A stretch of 64,000 bases of DNA from Isoetes taiwanensis. Its lineage: Eukaryota; Streptophyta; Lycopodiopsida; Isoetales; Isoetaceae. Shown here piece after piece: positions 47,020 to 58,070 of the stretch. Each line of letters starts with the position of its first letter. Positions within the stretch are counted from its first letter, which is position 1. The stretch covers positions 13,098,719 through 13,162,718 of the forward strand of contig JAJEKV010000040.1 in assembly GCA_021234155.1 (NCBI GenBank). The letters are read 5' to 3'. A model generated the notes under the pieces. It saw only the letters and a list, made by a program, of their open reading frames with translations. It made no database searches and was not told where the DNA came from. The translations under genes and the position numbers were made by a program.

Positions 47020-47619
47020 ATTGCTTGCATGAAAAGAATATTAAAGTGTGGCTATATAGAAACAATGGGGTAATTCAAGTCAAATGTCCTACAACATGTC
47101 GAAAGTTTTACTGGACATAGTGTATATAAGAAGTTTCAATGAACATGATTGTTTATAAAATCAAATAGATCCATTTAAGGAGTCAATACTTTACAACATA
47201 AATTCCATAATGAAACAATGGGGTAATTCTAATTAAATTTACTAGAACAATTAAAAAGTTTCAATACATTGACTCGAAGAATTTGGAGCAATCTAAATAT
47301 TATGAACATTTCTTATAGTTTTTGGGTTGCCCCTAGGGGGGCAAACCCAGCATGTTGTAATACTGATTTACAATCCTTACAGCAGTGCTCTCAATGCCAT
47401 GATTTGAAAAGTAAATATAATTCGAGCAATGGCTTATTAGGTGTCTACCTACATGTATATATCATATTATGTATCATGTATAATACCAACTAATCTTGCT
47501 AATAAATAACAGCACAAGCAAATTAATATCGAGCATTGAACAACATTGTCCTAGATTGGTAATCACATTTCCTCTATTCATAAACAAAAGAAAACAACAA
47601 CAACAACAAACAAACTCAC
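47020..47619. other. AT-rich stretch containing a palindromic repeat
   Basis: No gene. Holds the second copy of the 25-bp palindrome at 47324-47348. Confidence 0.45.
47324..47348. repeat. 25-bp palindromic repeat, copy 2
   Basis: Identical to 31251-31275, 16 kb away on the other side of the retrotransposon; being palindromic, orientation is undefined. Confidence 0.7.
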
Positions 47620-47692
47620 CCGTTCAGGCTATAAATAAGGCCCGACACACGAAACTCACCCGTTCAGGCTATAAATAAGGCCAGACATACGA
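47612..47692 (+). repeat. Two-copy 40-bp tandem repeat with TATA-like core
   Basis: AAACTCACCCGTTCAGGCTA followed by TAAATAAGGCC occurs twice in tandem with two or three differences. Confidence 0.85.
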
Positions 47693-48099
47693 AAGGACAA
47701 AAAATAAAAAACATGAAAACAAAACGGCCAAATGAGAAACATGAAAACACACTTTTGTGCTACCAGAGGGCAACCCTTCGTGTGCAGCACCTTGTTTAAT
47801 TTCTTTTTGTGCTACCGGTTCATGTGTGGAAGAAACTCTTATTGAGTTATTTGTTGTCCTTGCAAGAGCAACTGTAGAAAACAGTGGGTACGGGACCTTT
47901 GAAGCTCAGCAGACCTGTCTTTAGTTATGACGAATTTGAAGTTCAGGCAACGCTTCGATTCAAGTGCTTGATCACAGACTTCACAAGCTTCTTTTGTGAC
48001 GCTCCTTGCACTATATACGGCAGCCCGCGGTATACAACGAAGGACCTTCCCCATCCAACGGCTTCCCGTCGTATGGGCCCTCTGTCTAACTCGCGTCTA

Positions 48100-48850
48100 G
48101 GGTGGCTAGACTATCGAGTAGAGGACACAGAGGTGTCATTCCGTCCCATCCTTTAGGGGTCCCTATATTAGCGGAAGCAAAACATATAAACATAAGCTCT
48201 AGCAATAACGTAACAACAATAAACTACCCCGTAGGGTAGTGATAATCCATCCATCCATGTCACTGAATATAACAATACATCAAATACATCGAATACATCA
48301 AATAGAGGCTCCTACCCAGGGCTCAGACTCAAGGGGGAGTCGACTGACGGCTGGGGGCCTCTAGATAGAACAGACCGAGTTATGGCAATGATTGGGGCTG
48401 GCAATAGACAATGGCTAGGGTTGACCACTCCATCAGCCCCTTCTGCGCATACTTTGCAGATAGGCTAAATCAGGCTCTATCGTGACTGTAACCTGCCGGA
48501 GACATAATCCCATGGTATCACCCAACGAGACTACTCCGGGTTGCATCTCCCCGGTCCGATGAGGTAGGAAGGGTTGCATCCCCCCCTCCCGAAGTGCAGT
48601 GGCTCCATGGGCAGCTAGAGGATCGTGGCGACACACGTTCGTACCCGACTGAACTCCCCAAAACAAGAGCCAAGCCGACGCAACTCTTGAGAGTCAGGGC
48701 GACACCATTGACCCGGGAAGTGTCGGACCCATACCCGGCCCACACGAAGTGACCGACTATGAGCCTAGCCCGTTATGGGATCCCAGTAGCCGCGCTCAAC
48801 AGGGTCCTCCCTCCACTTTGTCACTGACCCTGTTTTATGGTGCTCAGTCA
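48100..48850 (+). repeat. Dispersed GC-rich non-coding repeat, copy 2
   Basis: Ordered blocks shared with 18720-19402 (see that entry) over about 700 bp, but without the LINE-like GTGGACGATAAAAAT tail: here GGGCTCAGACTC runs through AAGGGGGA into GTCGACTGACGG. Therefore the tail sequence in copy 1 is an insertion. Open frames here translate the repeat and are not genes. Confidence 0.65.
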
Positions 48851-49048
48851 CTCCATAACCTCCGTAGCCAGGTGGGCTCTATGCACAGGCCGCATAATAA
48901 TGGGAACTAATGGGTCTAAACTTGGAGCATCATCTAAATAATAGCTACTAGGTCTCTACCCCCTCCCCCCCTCCCAATACACAAGAGGTGCAAACATAAG
49001 ATCAACCATCATCATATCTTCTTTTTTATTTTGTGAGGTCGTTGGGTT

Positions 49049-49811
49049 TTGTGCCAGGGAACGCCGCATGTTACGCCGGATGCGGCGTTCCCTTCCAATT
49101 TGCATCCCCCTTCCGGGACGCAGGCTGGCCGAATTGAATGCAAGAATTCCCCAGATTGTGCAGATCTCGAATTGAATGATTCAGAAATTGAATGGCAAAG
49201 TTTGAATGCTATAAGAAATTGCGTCGACTCCTTTGACTCCTCCGTTTCATCCTTGGCACCTCTGATCTCATTTCTGGCGCTGATTCTTGCGGCAATCCTT
49301 TCAAGACGATGGGAAGGAGGACATATGGATGTCGATAGGCTTAGGACATATGGATGACGGGGCCCCCAGTCTTCTCCAGGTTCTTTGCAAGGAAAAAGTA
49401 GAGACTGCCAAGTTCATTTTGAAGAATACCCCTTGGAAAGGACATTTTGTAAATGAGTTAACAGCAGCATTGCATTGGGCAATAGAACATGAAGACAAGG
49501 AAATAGTTTACACGCTTTGCAATACTGACGAATTCAAAGAAGTGTTGGTAGCGGAAGATTTCTTGGATTACTCCAGTGATATAGATGAAGAAATTGAAAA
49601 AGAGTTGTTGAAGAGACCAGATGCGAAATCCTATGCGAATAGAGAGCATAAAATGCATATCCAAGCATGCAGTCTTATTGCAGTGTCCGCTTCCATACTT
49701 TCAGGGGGCTCATTCCAAGTCTTGCTGAACGTGCCGAAAATACTCAAATCCGTGGGTAAGTTGATTCTTGCAGATGATGCCCCTGCATCTGGCCCTGAGA
49801 ACCGAAAATAG
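49049..49811 (+). pseudogene. Frameshifted ankyrin-like protein gene fragment
   Basis: A first frame (49049-49357) includes a hydrophobic span (LISFLALILAAILS) and then a second frame, open to 49811, continues with two ankyrin-like helices pairs (SLLQVLCKEKVETAKFILKN and ALHWAIEHEDKEIVYTLCN), a Glu-rich stretch, and a hydrophobic tail. The frames meet at two direct copies of AGGACATATGGATG (49318 and 49343, 25 bp apart); a 25-bp duplication explains the frame change. Start and possible upstream exons are not established. Ankyrin assignment rests on one good repeat match. A GC-rich hairpin lies at its beginning. Confidence 0.5.
49057..49092. repeat. Perfect 13-bp hairpin (GGGAACGCCGCAT / ATGCGGCGTTCCC)
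   Basis: Arms 49057-49069 and 49080-49092 with a 10-nt loop (GTTACGCCGG). It is GC-rich against an AT-rich background. Confidence 0.8.
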
Positions 49812-50914
49812 GTTATGTCGGATTGTTGTACTACCAATGGTGAGAGCTATTCAACTTTTGGTGATATTTTTAAATGTTTTCTTTCTAACTATGCATTCAA
49901 TCTGAGTCTCATAAACGTGGGATTTTTGTAATTGTGGCCATGCGAAATTGATAAGTGTATCTAGGCCACTGCTCTTTTCACACTGGATCTTATGATACTT
50001 CAGCAATGTTGCATTTATTCTTTAATTTCGTTTTCTTTTATTAATGGAAATCTATTCATATATTCATCTGGGCTTCGCTCTGACCATCACCGGTGTTTCT
50101 TTCAGGTCCGATTTTGAGCATTCACTAGCATTGAAGAAAAACGAGTTGTGCTATTAAATCTACTCCAAATCTACTCTGTAAACCTGAGTTGAGTTGTAAG
50201 TATTTCTCTTTGATCTTCTTCCAGGGGCCACTCGAAAATTATCTCTTGGGTGCATTATTTTTCTCTGCAGTACACAAATAAACGAGTTGTGCTATTAAAT
50301 CTTCCATCAATCAGACTTCGAGTCTTGAATCAGCCGAGCTCTTTCAATGGTATTACTGCTTCCTCTTGGATTTTCCATCGAAAGTATCAAATTGAAAGCT
50401 CCCTTTGCCAAGATAAGACTGAGTTACAGGAGCTTTTAAAGGCTGGAAGAGGTTCAGATGTAAAATGTTAGGGCAAGTCTGAAGAATGAAATCAAGTATT
50501 ATTTCTTTGCTTTTTATTTGCTGGATTGGCATGGAACTTTTGTTCTTACATTAGCGCTTGCATTTGCTCTTCAATTCCATAGGGTCTGGGCATCATCAAA
50601 ATGGACTGCAGTGAGGTAAATCAAGTTTTAACCTTTCTTAAATGTCAAGAGTTTCGTTTTTTCCTTATCTATTTTTCGTTGCTGGTAACTGATTGTATGT
50701 TGGCAGTTCGCATAGATGATGCCAAATTTGCTATATTTTACATGGAACAATAGTTTAGATACCAAGCTTGCAACGAGATTTTTTGGGAGTCTTATCATGT
50801 TTCACATGAAAGAAAATGTTATCAGAATAATTTCATGGGTTTTATTTTGTTGCTGCATTTTCTATGTAGGTGCTGAAGCCATATATTCGTACAAATTTTA
50901 ACCCATTTGTACAG
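49812..50914. other. Stretch between ankyrin-like fragment and oxygenase pseudogene
   Basis: A short direct repeat, ACGAGTTGTGCTATTAAATC, occurs at 50141-50160 and 50282-50301. The frame 50250-50471 looks mildly coding (RLRVLNQPSSFNG..., ELQELLKAGRGSDVK) and may be an upstream exon of the oxygenase pseudogene; unproven. Confidence 0.35.
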
Positions 50915-51715
50915 GTCCAGTTACAAGCTAAACTTGACGTGCATAGCTTCAATGCTTTTGAAGAAGTGGATTCCAAGTTTAGCCTTTACGCACCTTTATG
51001 GAAGGTACACCTGTCCTCTTAGACTGTGACAGTGGAGTTCCTGGTTACTATAAACCTTTTGAAAAATCGTAAATGTTTGTGACGCTCCTGGTGTATACAT
51101 TTTTGAAATGCTGGAACTGCCCTTTGTTCTATGATGCTGGAAGAGGTATGTTGGGCTCATAATTAATTATTGTTGGCTTTTTTATTATAATTATGGTAAT
51201 ATTATATGTTCAGGTGGAGCACTTTGAATAATGGGCTCAAGAAGCTAAACTAAAAGTCAGTTGAGACCGACTACAATGAAGAACTATGGGGTTGTGCTTG
51301 ATGACATTGGCATGGAAGGCATGCTTGATCTGCTTATGATGAATTCCATCAGTTTGCTGCAAGTATATTTTTGTCCTCATGCTGCGTTTGTGTCACATGT
51401 TTTTTTTTTGTTAGTTTTGGATTCTGAACAAGTTCTGCCCGGTGCATGCAGTGCTTTTTTATAATGTTGGTGGTGCAACACTTGATAACCAGCATGGATT
51501 TGTTGTTGAAACAGTATAGGGAAAGATCTTCCTTGGTAACTGAGGTTGATTTTTGCCTTTTGCCTGGTAAGAAACAATCCGTTAAGATGGCTCTCATCTA
51601 TGTGTGTTAAATTGTTCGTGTTTTTATTAATTGGATTATTATTTCCATTCTTTATTAGGCTTTCATGTGGATGACTCAGAAGTGATGCTCATGTTAATGG
51701 TGAAGCCCATCCTGA
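50915..51715 (+). pseudogene. Decayed 2OG-Fe(II) oxygenase gene (prolyl-4-hydroxylase/PKHD-like)
   Basis: Exon-like islands appear in order: QAKLDVHSFNAFEEVDSKFS (about 50920-51005), DAPGVYIFEMLEL (from 51081), VEHFE-stop-WAQEAKLK and RPTTMKNYGVVLDDIGMEGM (51214-51340), NVGGATLDNQHGFVVE (51460-51507), and GFHVDDSEV (from 51658). The last holds the HxD iron-binding pair of 2OG-Fe(II) dioxygenases. From memory of the family, these blocks match a plant group related to prolyl hydroxylases. In-frame stops, lost downstream exons (no second His or Arg seen) and frame changes show it is dead. Intron-like gaps between islands suggest a decayed genomic copy, not a retrocopy. Confidence 0.65.
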
Positions 51716-51929
51716 GGTATTGAACCTCACTGCAAGTTGGTCATTTTCAAAATTATGACAAGGTCTGGAATTTTGGTTCAACTAGGATGGGTTTGTGGTA
51801 TGCTACATTTTCATGGTGCCAGTACAACTGTGACTAAACTTCTCACAACCTTTGCATGAAGAACTTTACGCACTTAGAAAGCTTTTCGATTCAAACATTT
51901 CAAGAAGCTATAGAAGGTCAATATTGACA

Positions 51930-52170
51930 GAAGATGCTCCTGGTGTATGCACACTTTTGAATCTGGAACCATTCTTTTGTTCTATGATGCTGGATGCGGT
52001 ATGCTTTAGCTCATAATTAATTATATTGGCTTTTTCTTATTATAATTATGGTAATTTTGATTGTTCAGGTGGAGCACTTTAAATAATTGGCTCAAGAAAC
52101 TATAGTAAAGGTCATGAGGCCGAATACAATGAGTAACTATAAGGCTGTGCTTGATGACATTGGTATGGGG
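51930..52170 (+). repeat. Partial duplication of oxygenase pseudogene exons
   Basis: Matches 51075-51320 with the intron in between: GATGCTCCTGGTGTAT, TTTGTTCTATGATGCTGGA, CTCATAATTAATTAT, GTGGAGCACTTT and TTGATGACATTGG appear in both, in order, at an offset of about 855 bp. Both copies are broken. Confidence 0.85.
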
Positions 52171-54389
52171 TACGGGTCTCGCTCCTTGAGTATTAAATTG
52201 TTATTTTTTGTCTGAATATAGAAGAAGCATGCATCCTATTGCATCCTTTCCTACACCAGAGCATTTTCTCTAACAACAATTTTCTTTGCATGTGCAGGTT
52301 CCAAGAAAAGTACTGTTATATTGGACATAAGGAACATGGTGTCTTAGCGTAGTTCTATTGTTCTAGCTCACATCACGAGGTCAGTAGTATATAGTAGTAT
52401 ATTGTTGTCTGTGAATTCTCTTTTACATCCAAGGATCTATGGATCTACTTTGCTTCATGTTTTCTATTCCTTTCTATTCCTCATTCTCTGGTCTTATTTA
52501 TTGTAGGACAATTTTTTTTTCCCTTCCATTAACCGTGCAGAATTATGACATTTGATAATATATCATGGATTGTGTACGTATGCTATAGCAAAATTCATAG
52601 CTATTGTTGCATGTGCATGCAATGCATGCATGTGGTTGTTATATTTTCCCGATTAGTCACGCAAGCTGGCCCAATCTGCAGTCCTCTTCGTATAATTCTA
52701 TTCACTTATCATATGGAGTGCTAAGGTGCTAATAGACCACATGGAATGATGCTGGAACATCCCAGCAAACATTTCAGCCCATATGCCAATCCCTTATGTT
52801 CTATTCTCATCACATTTTGATGGCAATTCCATCATGTTCTGCCATGTTTGAAGATTTTTGAGCAGTTTGTGCTATTTTTGTTACGATCAAGCTTACCAGG
52901 CATATCATCTTTTGAAAGGTTTTATTTGTATTTGATACTTAAGTTCCACATGCTCATAATAACGTCCTGAGTCTCAAGTATCGATTTTTCAAATATCTGT
53001 TTTAAAACTTGCAGGTCGGAAAGGAGGAACCCGCCTTTGAACATGTTAACTATGCCGACTATGAATATTATTTGAACATGGCACCATGGCATATTATGTT
53101 GTTCTATGTGTGATGGTGTGTTATCATGAAGGATACCCATTGTAATTTTTGTGGTTACTTTTTTAAGTTCTTAATTTATATGCTACTATTAGAATTTTGT
53201 TTTCTACTTGCTGCGAAACTGTATGCTGGTTCTACTTTGTGTGTGTTGTTTATCATGCATCCACTAGCATTTTGCGAGCTTCAAGAGAACATAATATGCA
53301 TGAAGATGGATCTGAATATTTGGTTTTGAGGACAAGCTCACTAAGGGTTTCTGAGTAGCTCATTAGAACTATGCAAATTATTATGTCCTACCTACCACAA
53401 ACAACTACTACCATGGCACATGTATACAAATCCATCGTCTAGACATTTGGACATAGTCATGTGAGTCATTGCATTAATTTGAACTAGGTTCCAGCTCTAT
53501 GGATCCTAATCCTAAAGGGATGTATCGTTCAAGGCAACAACAATGCCCTGTCTTGCCATGCATGTCTATACGTTTCCTATATTGTATATTCAAATTCTGG
53601 AGAATAAATCTCTTGATTGTGCTAGGGTTCAACTCCTTAAAAGATTTGTGTGGATGTGTTGGACATCCAACATATCATACTATGTCTGCCACGAGATCAT
53701 GTGACTTTATGTAATTTAATATTCCCTACCCAAACTTTAACATTCATTATTTTAGTGCCATGTGTACACGTTGCCAACGAAGCCCTTAAATTGAAATTCT
53801 TCTCTTTTTCTTTGTTTAGGTGGGTTGTAGTATGATAAAGTATTCTGTGCCAGTGGCTTAAATATGCCATGTAATTACAATCGAAACATATGCATCATCT
53901 ATGCGGGCTTGACAATAAATGGGATGAATAAAAGTTCAAATCGACATGCATAGTTGTGAACACAAAATTTCTTATATGCTCAATATGGCGAGTTTTGGGT
54001 CTTACAGAATACCTTAGAGTGCCTTGAAGAAAAAGCATTATCTCGAATCTACTCTCTATGATAGAAAATTGTCTAATAGAGTTTTGACAAAGTGATATAT
54101 TGTTAGCTAATTTAGCATCAAATTGGTCTACATGTTCAACATATGCTGATTGGTCTGGAAAATATATCATAAGGATTTGCCTATTCCAAAACAAATATGC
54201 TAATTAACATGCCCAAGGATTGCACCTCATTTGCTACCAAGAACTACAAACCCCCAAAATTTAACATCATGATTCTATGAATATGAAGTTGTGTTGTTAT
54301 CTTTAACTATCCTTTTAGCTTTGAAGTTTTCAGATTTAGATACGCTTTTATTCATTCAAGCATGAGCAATGAACCATTTAATACATTGA
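52171..54389. other. Stretch without recognised genes
   Basis: AT-rich, only short frames of no recognisable family on either strand. Confidence 0.5.
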
Positions 54390-54604
54390 TCCTCTCTAAA
54401 ATAAATTTGACAAAAAAAAAAAAAAAAATTATACAAGAAGCAAATCACATCAACACTCACACGCATCAATGTTGTCCTTGCTACAACACTATAATGCTTT
54501 GTTCTCGATCTATATGTGTCTATGCACATGAAACATATTTTTGCCAAAAATGCATTCCATACATCCATGACAAATGCCCGGCATCGCCGGGCACGCGTTT
54601 CTAG
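54390..54604 (+). mobile_element. Short Helitron-like element (3' end well supported)
   Basis: A 17-nt GC hairpin (GCCCGGCATCGCCGGGC, 54576-54592) is followed by ACGCGTTT and then CTAG with a T next, the hallmark of a Helitron 3' terminus. A possible 5' end is TCCTCTCTAAAATAAATTTG at 54390, preceded by A, which fits insertion between A and T. It holds 17 A near its start and no coding capacity. Confidence 0.55.
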
Positions 54605-55320
54605 TATCAACATAACATGATAAATAACAAGAATAACAAATGATCCTAATCACATACATCTAACTTATAGTTAGGGTTCATTGATTAGGGTTCATGCTCA
54701 GAACTATAGGTTCTAGAATGGCTCTACTAGGACACAATATGCCACTCCCTGGAGTCTACTCGAAGTACCTGCTGACGAGTTGCCGCCGACTCCCTGGTTC
54801 TCCATCTCTAGCAGATGGTTCGAGTAGATGACCCTCCTCTGCTATGCTCGCGCTTTCGAACTGCTACTGCAACCTTGGCTGTCGAAGACGATCCTCGAAT
54901 CAGAGCAATGGGCACGAATTGGTGGATCAGAAGTTGGTGGAGCCAAAAGTGGTCTAGGTTTAGGGTTTGGCCTTCTATATGTTAGGGTTCACATGAGGGC
55001 CACTTGGCTTTAATAGGACGCGAGGGTCACCTATAGAGTGAAGCCACGTGAAAATGGGTCACCTCCTAAGGTTGGCTAAGTTATGAAAATAACTTGGACA
55101 TGCCCCCACACTTGGTGCATACAAGTCTATTAATGTAGATTTGTATAGTGACGTGGGCCTAGGATATACGTATTTATATCGTATATTCTAGGGGAACGAC
55201 ACATTCTCCCCTCTAGCATAATGCTGTCCTCAGCATTACGTAAGGTGAAACGAACCTGCGTCAACATTATGCAACAATAACAGTATTTAATTAACACTTA
55301 GAATTTATCATGAAAATAAC
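54605..55320. other. Region between two Helitron-like 3' ends
   Basis: Includes repeated TAGGGTT words (54670-54700, 54958-54990) and a GC-richer block around 54760-54950. No gene identified. Confidence 0.4.
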
Positions 55321-55524
55321 TTATGATATCATATCATAATATCATATCATAATATATCATATCATATCATATCATATCATATCATATCATATCATATCAT
55401 ATCATATCATATCATATCATATATATCATATCATATCATATCATATCATATCATATATCATATATATCATATCATATCATATCATATCATATCATATCAT
55501 ATCATATCATATCATATATATCAT
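55321..55524. repeat. ATATC microsatellite
   Basis: About 200 bp of ATATC units with some ATAT interruptions, ending next to a Helitron-like terminus. Confidence 0.97.
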
Positions 55525-55525
55525 T

Positions 55526-55553
55526 CTAGTTATGGTGCCCGGCGTTGCCGGGC
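55526..55553 (-). mobile_element. Helitron-like 3' terminus, minus orientation
   Basis: Read on the minus strand: GCCCGGCAACGCCGGGC hairpin (55553-55537), ACCATAA, then CTAG (55529-55526). It is the same kind of terminus as 54576-54604 with a compatible hairpin loop change. The next base is A, not the T expected at a canonical site. The 5' end was not found. Confidence 0.45.
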
Positions 55554-55586
55554 TTCGTGACAATTTGAAGGAGTGGTTGTTTAATA

Positions 55587-55589
<3 letters not shown>

Positions 55590-55642
<53 letters not shown>
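55590..55642 (+). repeat. Homopolymer run of 53 A
   Basis: Uninterrupted A-run. Could be a retroposon tail or slippage; the length is prone to sequencing error. Confidence 0.9.
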
Positions 55643-55644
<2 letters not shown>

Positions 55645-55680
55645 TTTGGAACATGAAAATTTGGATTTGAAATTGTAGGA

Positions 55681-55950
55681 GCAACAATGGAATACACAAT
55701 TTGTATTCTTGCCACACGTATTTCATATACAAAAGTTTGGGCATTTCCGATGCAACAATGGAACACACAATTTGTATTCTTGCCTCACGTATTTCATACT
55801 CAAAAGCTTGGGCGTTTGAAGTGAAACAACTGGCTTGAAGCTTCAAAAATACTCGTGGTTCAAAATGCCAAGAATTTTCATTCCTTTTCCAATTTCTGTT
55901 TGGCTTGAAGCCTAAAAAAATACTTGTGTTTCAACATGCGAAGAATCTAA
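55681..55950 (+). repeat. Two adjoining two-copy tandem repeats (about 73 and 70 bp)
   Basis: 55681-55745 and 55754-55818 share GCAACAATGGAA-ACACAATT, ATTCTTGCC-CACGTATTTC and CAAAAG-TTGGGC. 55831-55878 and 55900-55950 share TGGCTTGAAGC, AAAATACT-GTG-TTCAA and ATGC-AAGAAT. Confidence 0.75.
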
Positions 55951-56770
55951 ACAACAAATCAAAACCAAAACGTCGAGGAGTTGATGAGCTCAAGGTTTCT
56001 AAAGGTATCTAGCTTTGCTGCTTCGCAGCTAATTGACCATTATTAGGAAATGTGGCATGAGGCCCATTAAGCCACAAAGAAGAACATGTCAAATAAACCC
56101 AAGCCACGAAGATATTTGTGGCATGAATAGTTAAACATTGGGATTTCTTTATGAGAACAACTCTTCACTTAGAAACTTGAATTTGCATATTCCTACATAT
56201 GAACTCCATGCTCCCTTTGAGGAGTAAGGAGAACGCATTTATATAACTACTTTAAGAACACGCACAAAACTGGATTACATGCAAACAAACAATGTCTAAT
56301 AAGCAAAAGCAAAGGCTTGTATAAAAGAATCATGCATGTCTTGGACCTAGATCCTTTCTTAAACTCAACTATCTCCCTTCAACTTCCTCCTTGCTTTTCC
56401 TCTATCTTCAAAGCGCCACTCAGTTTCCCAATAGAAAGCCTTATTAAACACATGATCCTCCATAACCTAAAAATGATTGAGAACACGTTTACAATAATAA
56501 AATACATGATAATTGCAGTATAAATAATTTATTCTCCTTCCAAACAGTAGACATGCATTTCACCCTCGTTGCTGCAGTATTAAAGTATGCAATTTCATCC
56601 TTATTGGCCATATACACACACTGAACTAATGGTTATTAAAGGCGACATCTATGGCATGCCCAAATGCACCAGGTTGACAGTTTCAAGAATCACCTAGAAC
56701 CTTAACTGAGCATGCATTCTACGTTCTAAGCACATACTGCATGTGCATGGCTGCAAAGTCACCTCCTCAG
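55951..56770. other. Stretch without recognised genes
   Basis: Nothing beyond AT-rich unique DNA. Confidence 0.5.
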
Positions 56771-57370
56771 TAACAATATAGAAGTTGGGTCCGTTTTTTT
56801 CTCTGGCGACCATTCGTTTATCGACGCGTGGCAGCACCCAATAACGCGGAATGGAACTTGGGTTCACCCATTCCGCTCGACCGGCTGCCCAGGTAAGGTT
56901 TTTTTTTAGGTTAGGGTTCTTCGTGCCAGAGCTCGCCGCCGCCAAAGCTCGCTGTTTGATTTAATCCTCTTCTTCGCCGCCAGAGCTCGCTGTTGCCTCT
57001 AATCCTCTTCCGCTGTTTGATCTGCTCTTCAGATGAAGAAAAAGCCGCTTCCCCTGTTTGATCTGTTCTTCCCCTGTTTGATCTGTTCTTCAGATGAAGA
57101 AAAAGCGCACTCTGATCTGCAAATGGTGGAAGCAGAACGACTATTGCAGAGCTTCGCCGGATGAAAGATGTTTCAGAGCTTCAGAGCTTCAGAGCTTCAC
57201 CACATTTGTTCAGAGCTTCACCGAATCTGCTCTTTGTTGCATCTAAAGCTTCGGCATTTGCTGAGGAATCTGCTGATGAAAGATGTTTCAGAGCTTCACT
57301 GAATCCTTTTGTTGCATCTAAAGCTTCGCCATCTGCTGAGAAAAAAAAAGTCCCCAACTTCTATATTGTA
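56771..57370. mobile_element. Non-autonomous element with imperfect 33-bp terminal inverted repeats
   Basis: 56771-56803 and 57338-57370 are inverted copies around ACAATATAGAAGTTGGG and a T-run, ending CTC. The 600-bp interior holds tandem repeats: CGCC-AGAGCTCGCTGTT, CTGTTTGATCTGTTCTTC, and TTCAGAGCTTCA. Hairpins occur at both flanks (56846-56876; 57373-57398). A 109-codon frame (57161-57490) is mostly repeat translation. No transposase seen. Confidence 0.6.
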
Positions 57371-57470
57371 GGGGAATGGAGGTTGGGGCCTCCATTCCGG
57401 GTTTTCAGGTGGGGTCCCGCGACCGGCGTTAGCCGGGAGCGGGTCACCTGGAACAGCAGTAACAACAGTC
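57371..57470. repeat. GC-rich hairpin block at the right border
   Basis: 57373-57398 forms a perfect 10-bp stem (GGAATGGAGG / CCTCCATTCC) with a 6-nt loop; then GACCGGCGTTAGCCGGGAG adds a short imperfect one. Confidence 0.6.
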
Positions 57471-58070
57471 TGTGTGCTAGTATTTCATAACCCATTGCTA
57501 TGTATCAACACAACATATTGGATTGAACAGTAACTGCAACAAAATACCACACTTAAAGCCTTTGTTGATGGCACATGGACTTAAATAGTAAATGCAAGCT
57601 GCATAGAAGGAATTAGAATGCAATATAGACAATGAAAGGCAGCTACCAATAGAATTTGCTACCAAAAAAATTTACATGGTATATTGTGTGCAAATATCCA
57701 TGTAAGGAGATAACTGCAGATGGCCACAAATACATTCTATAAGAGAGAAATAAAAAAAAGCACATGATCTCAAATTGGTTTGACAATAATGGTGTTGTTC
57801 AAATATCCATCAAAGCTTTAAAAAAAAAAAGAGGGGCAATATTTTCTAAGCATGGTATTACTTTTGTTCAACCTCAAGTACATCATCTCTACTTCAACAT
57901 TGAAGAGGCAAAATGGAGAGAGGATATAAAGGGGGAATATCTTCATATGCATTAAAGAAGCTCAAACTTCATTGTTCAAAACACACACGAAGATGAAAAG
58001 TCTCGATGCTTTGTCATGTCTAGAATTGTTAATCGTTGTTGATTTTGTTTCTTTTAGGTAGGCTGTATCC
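57471..58070. other. Stretch without recognised genes
   Basis: AT-rich with A-runs (57814-57828). No family recognised. Confidence 0.5.
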
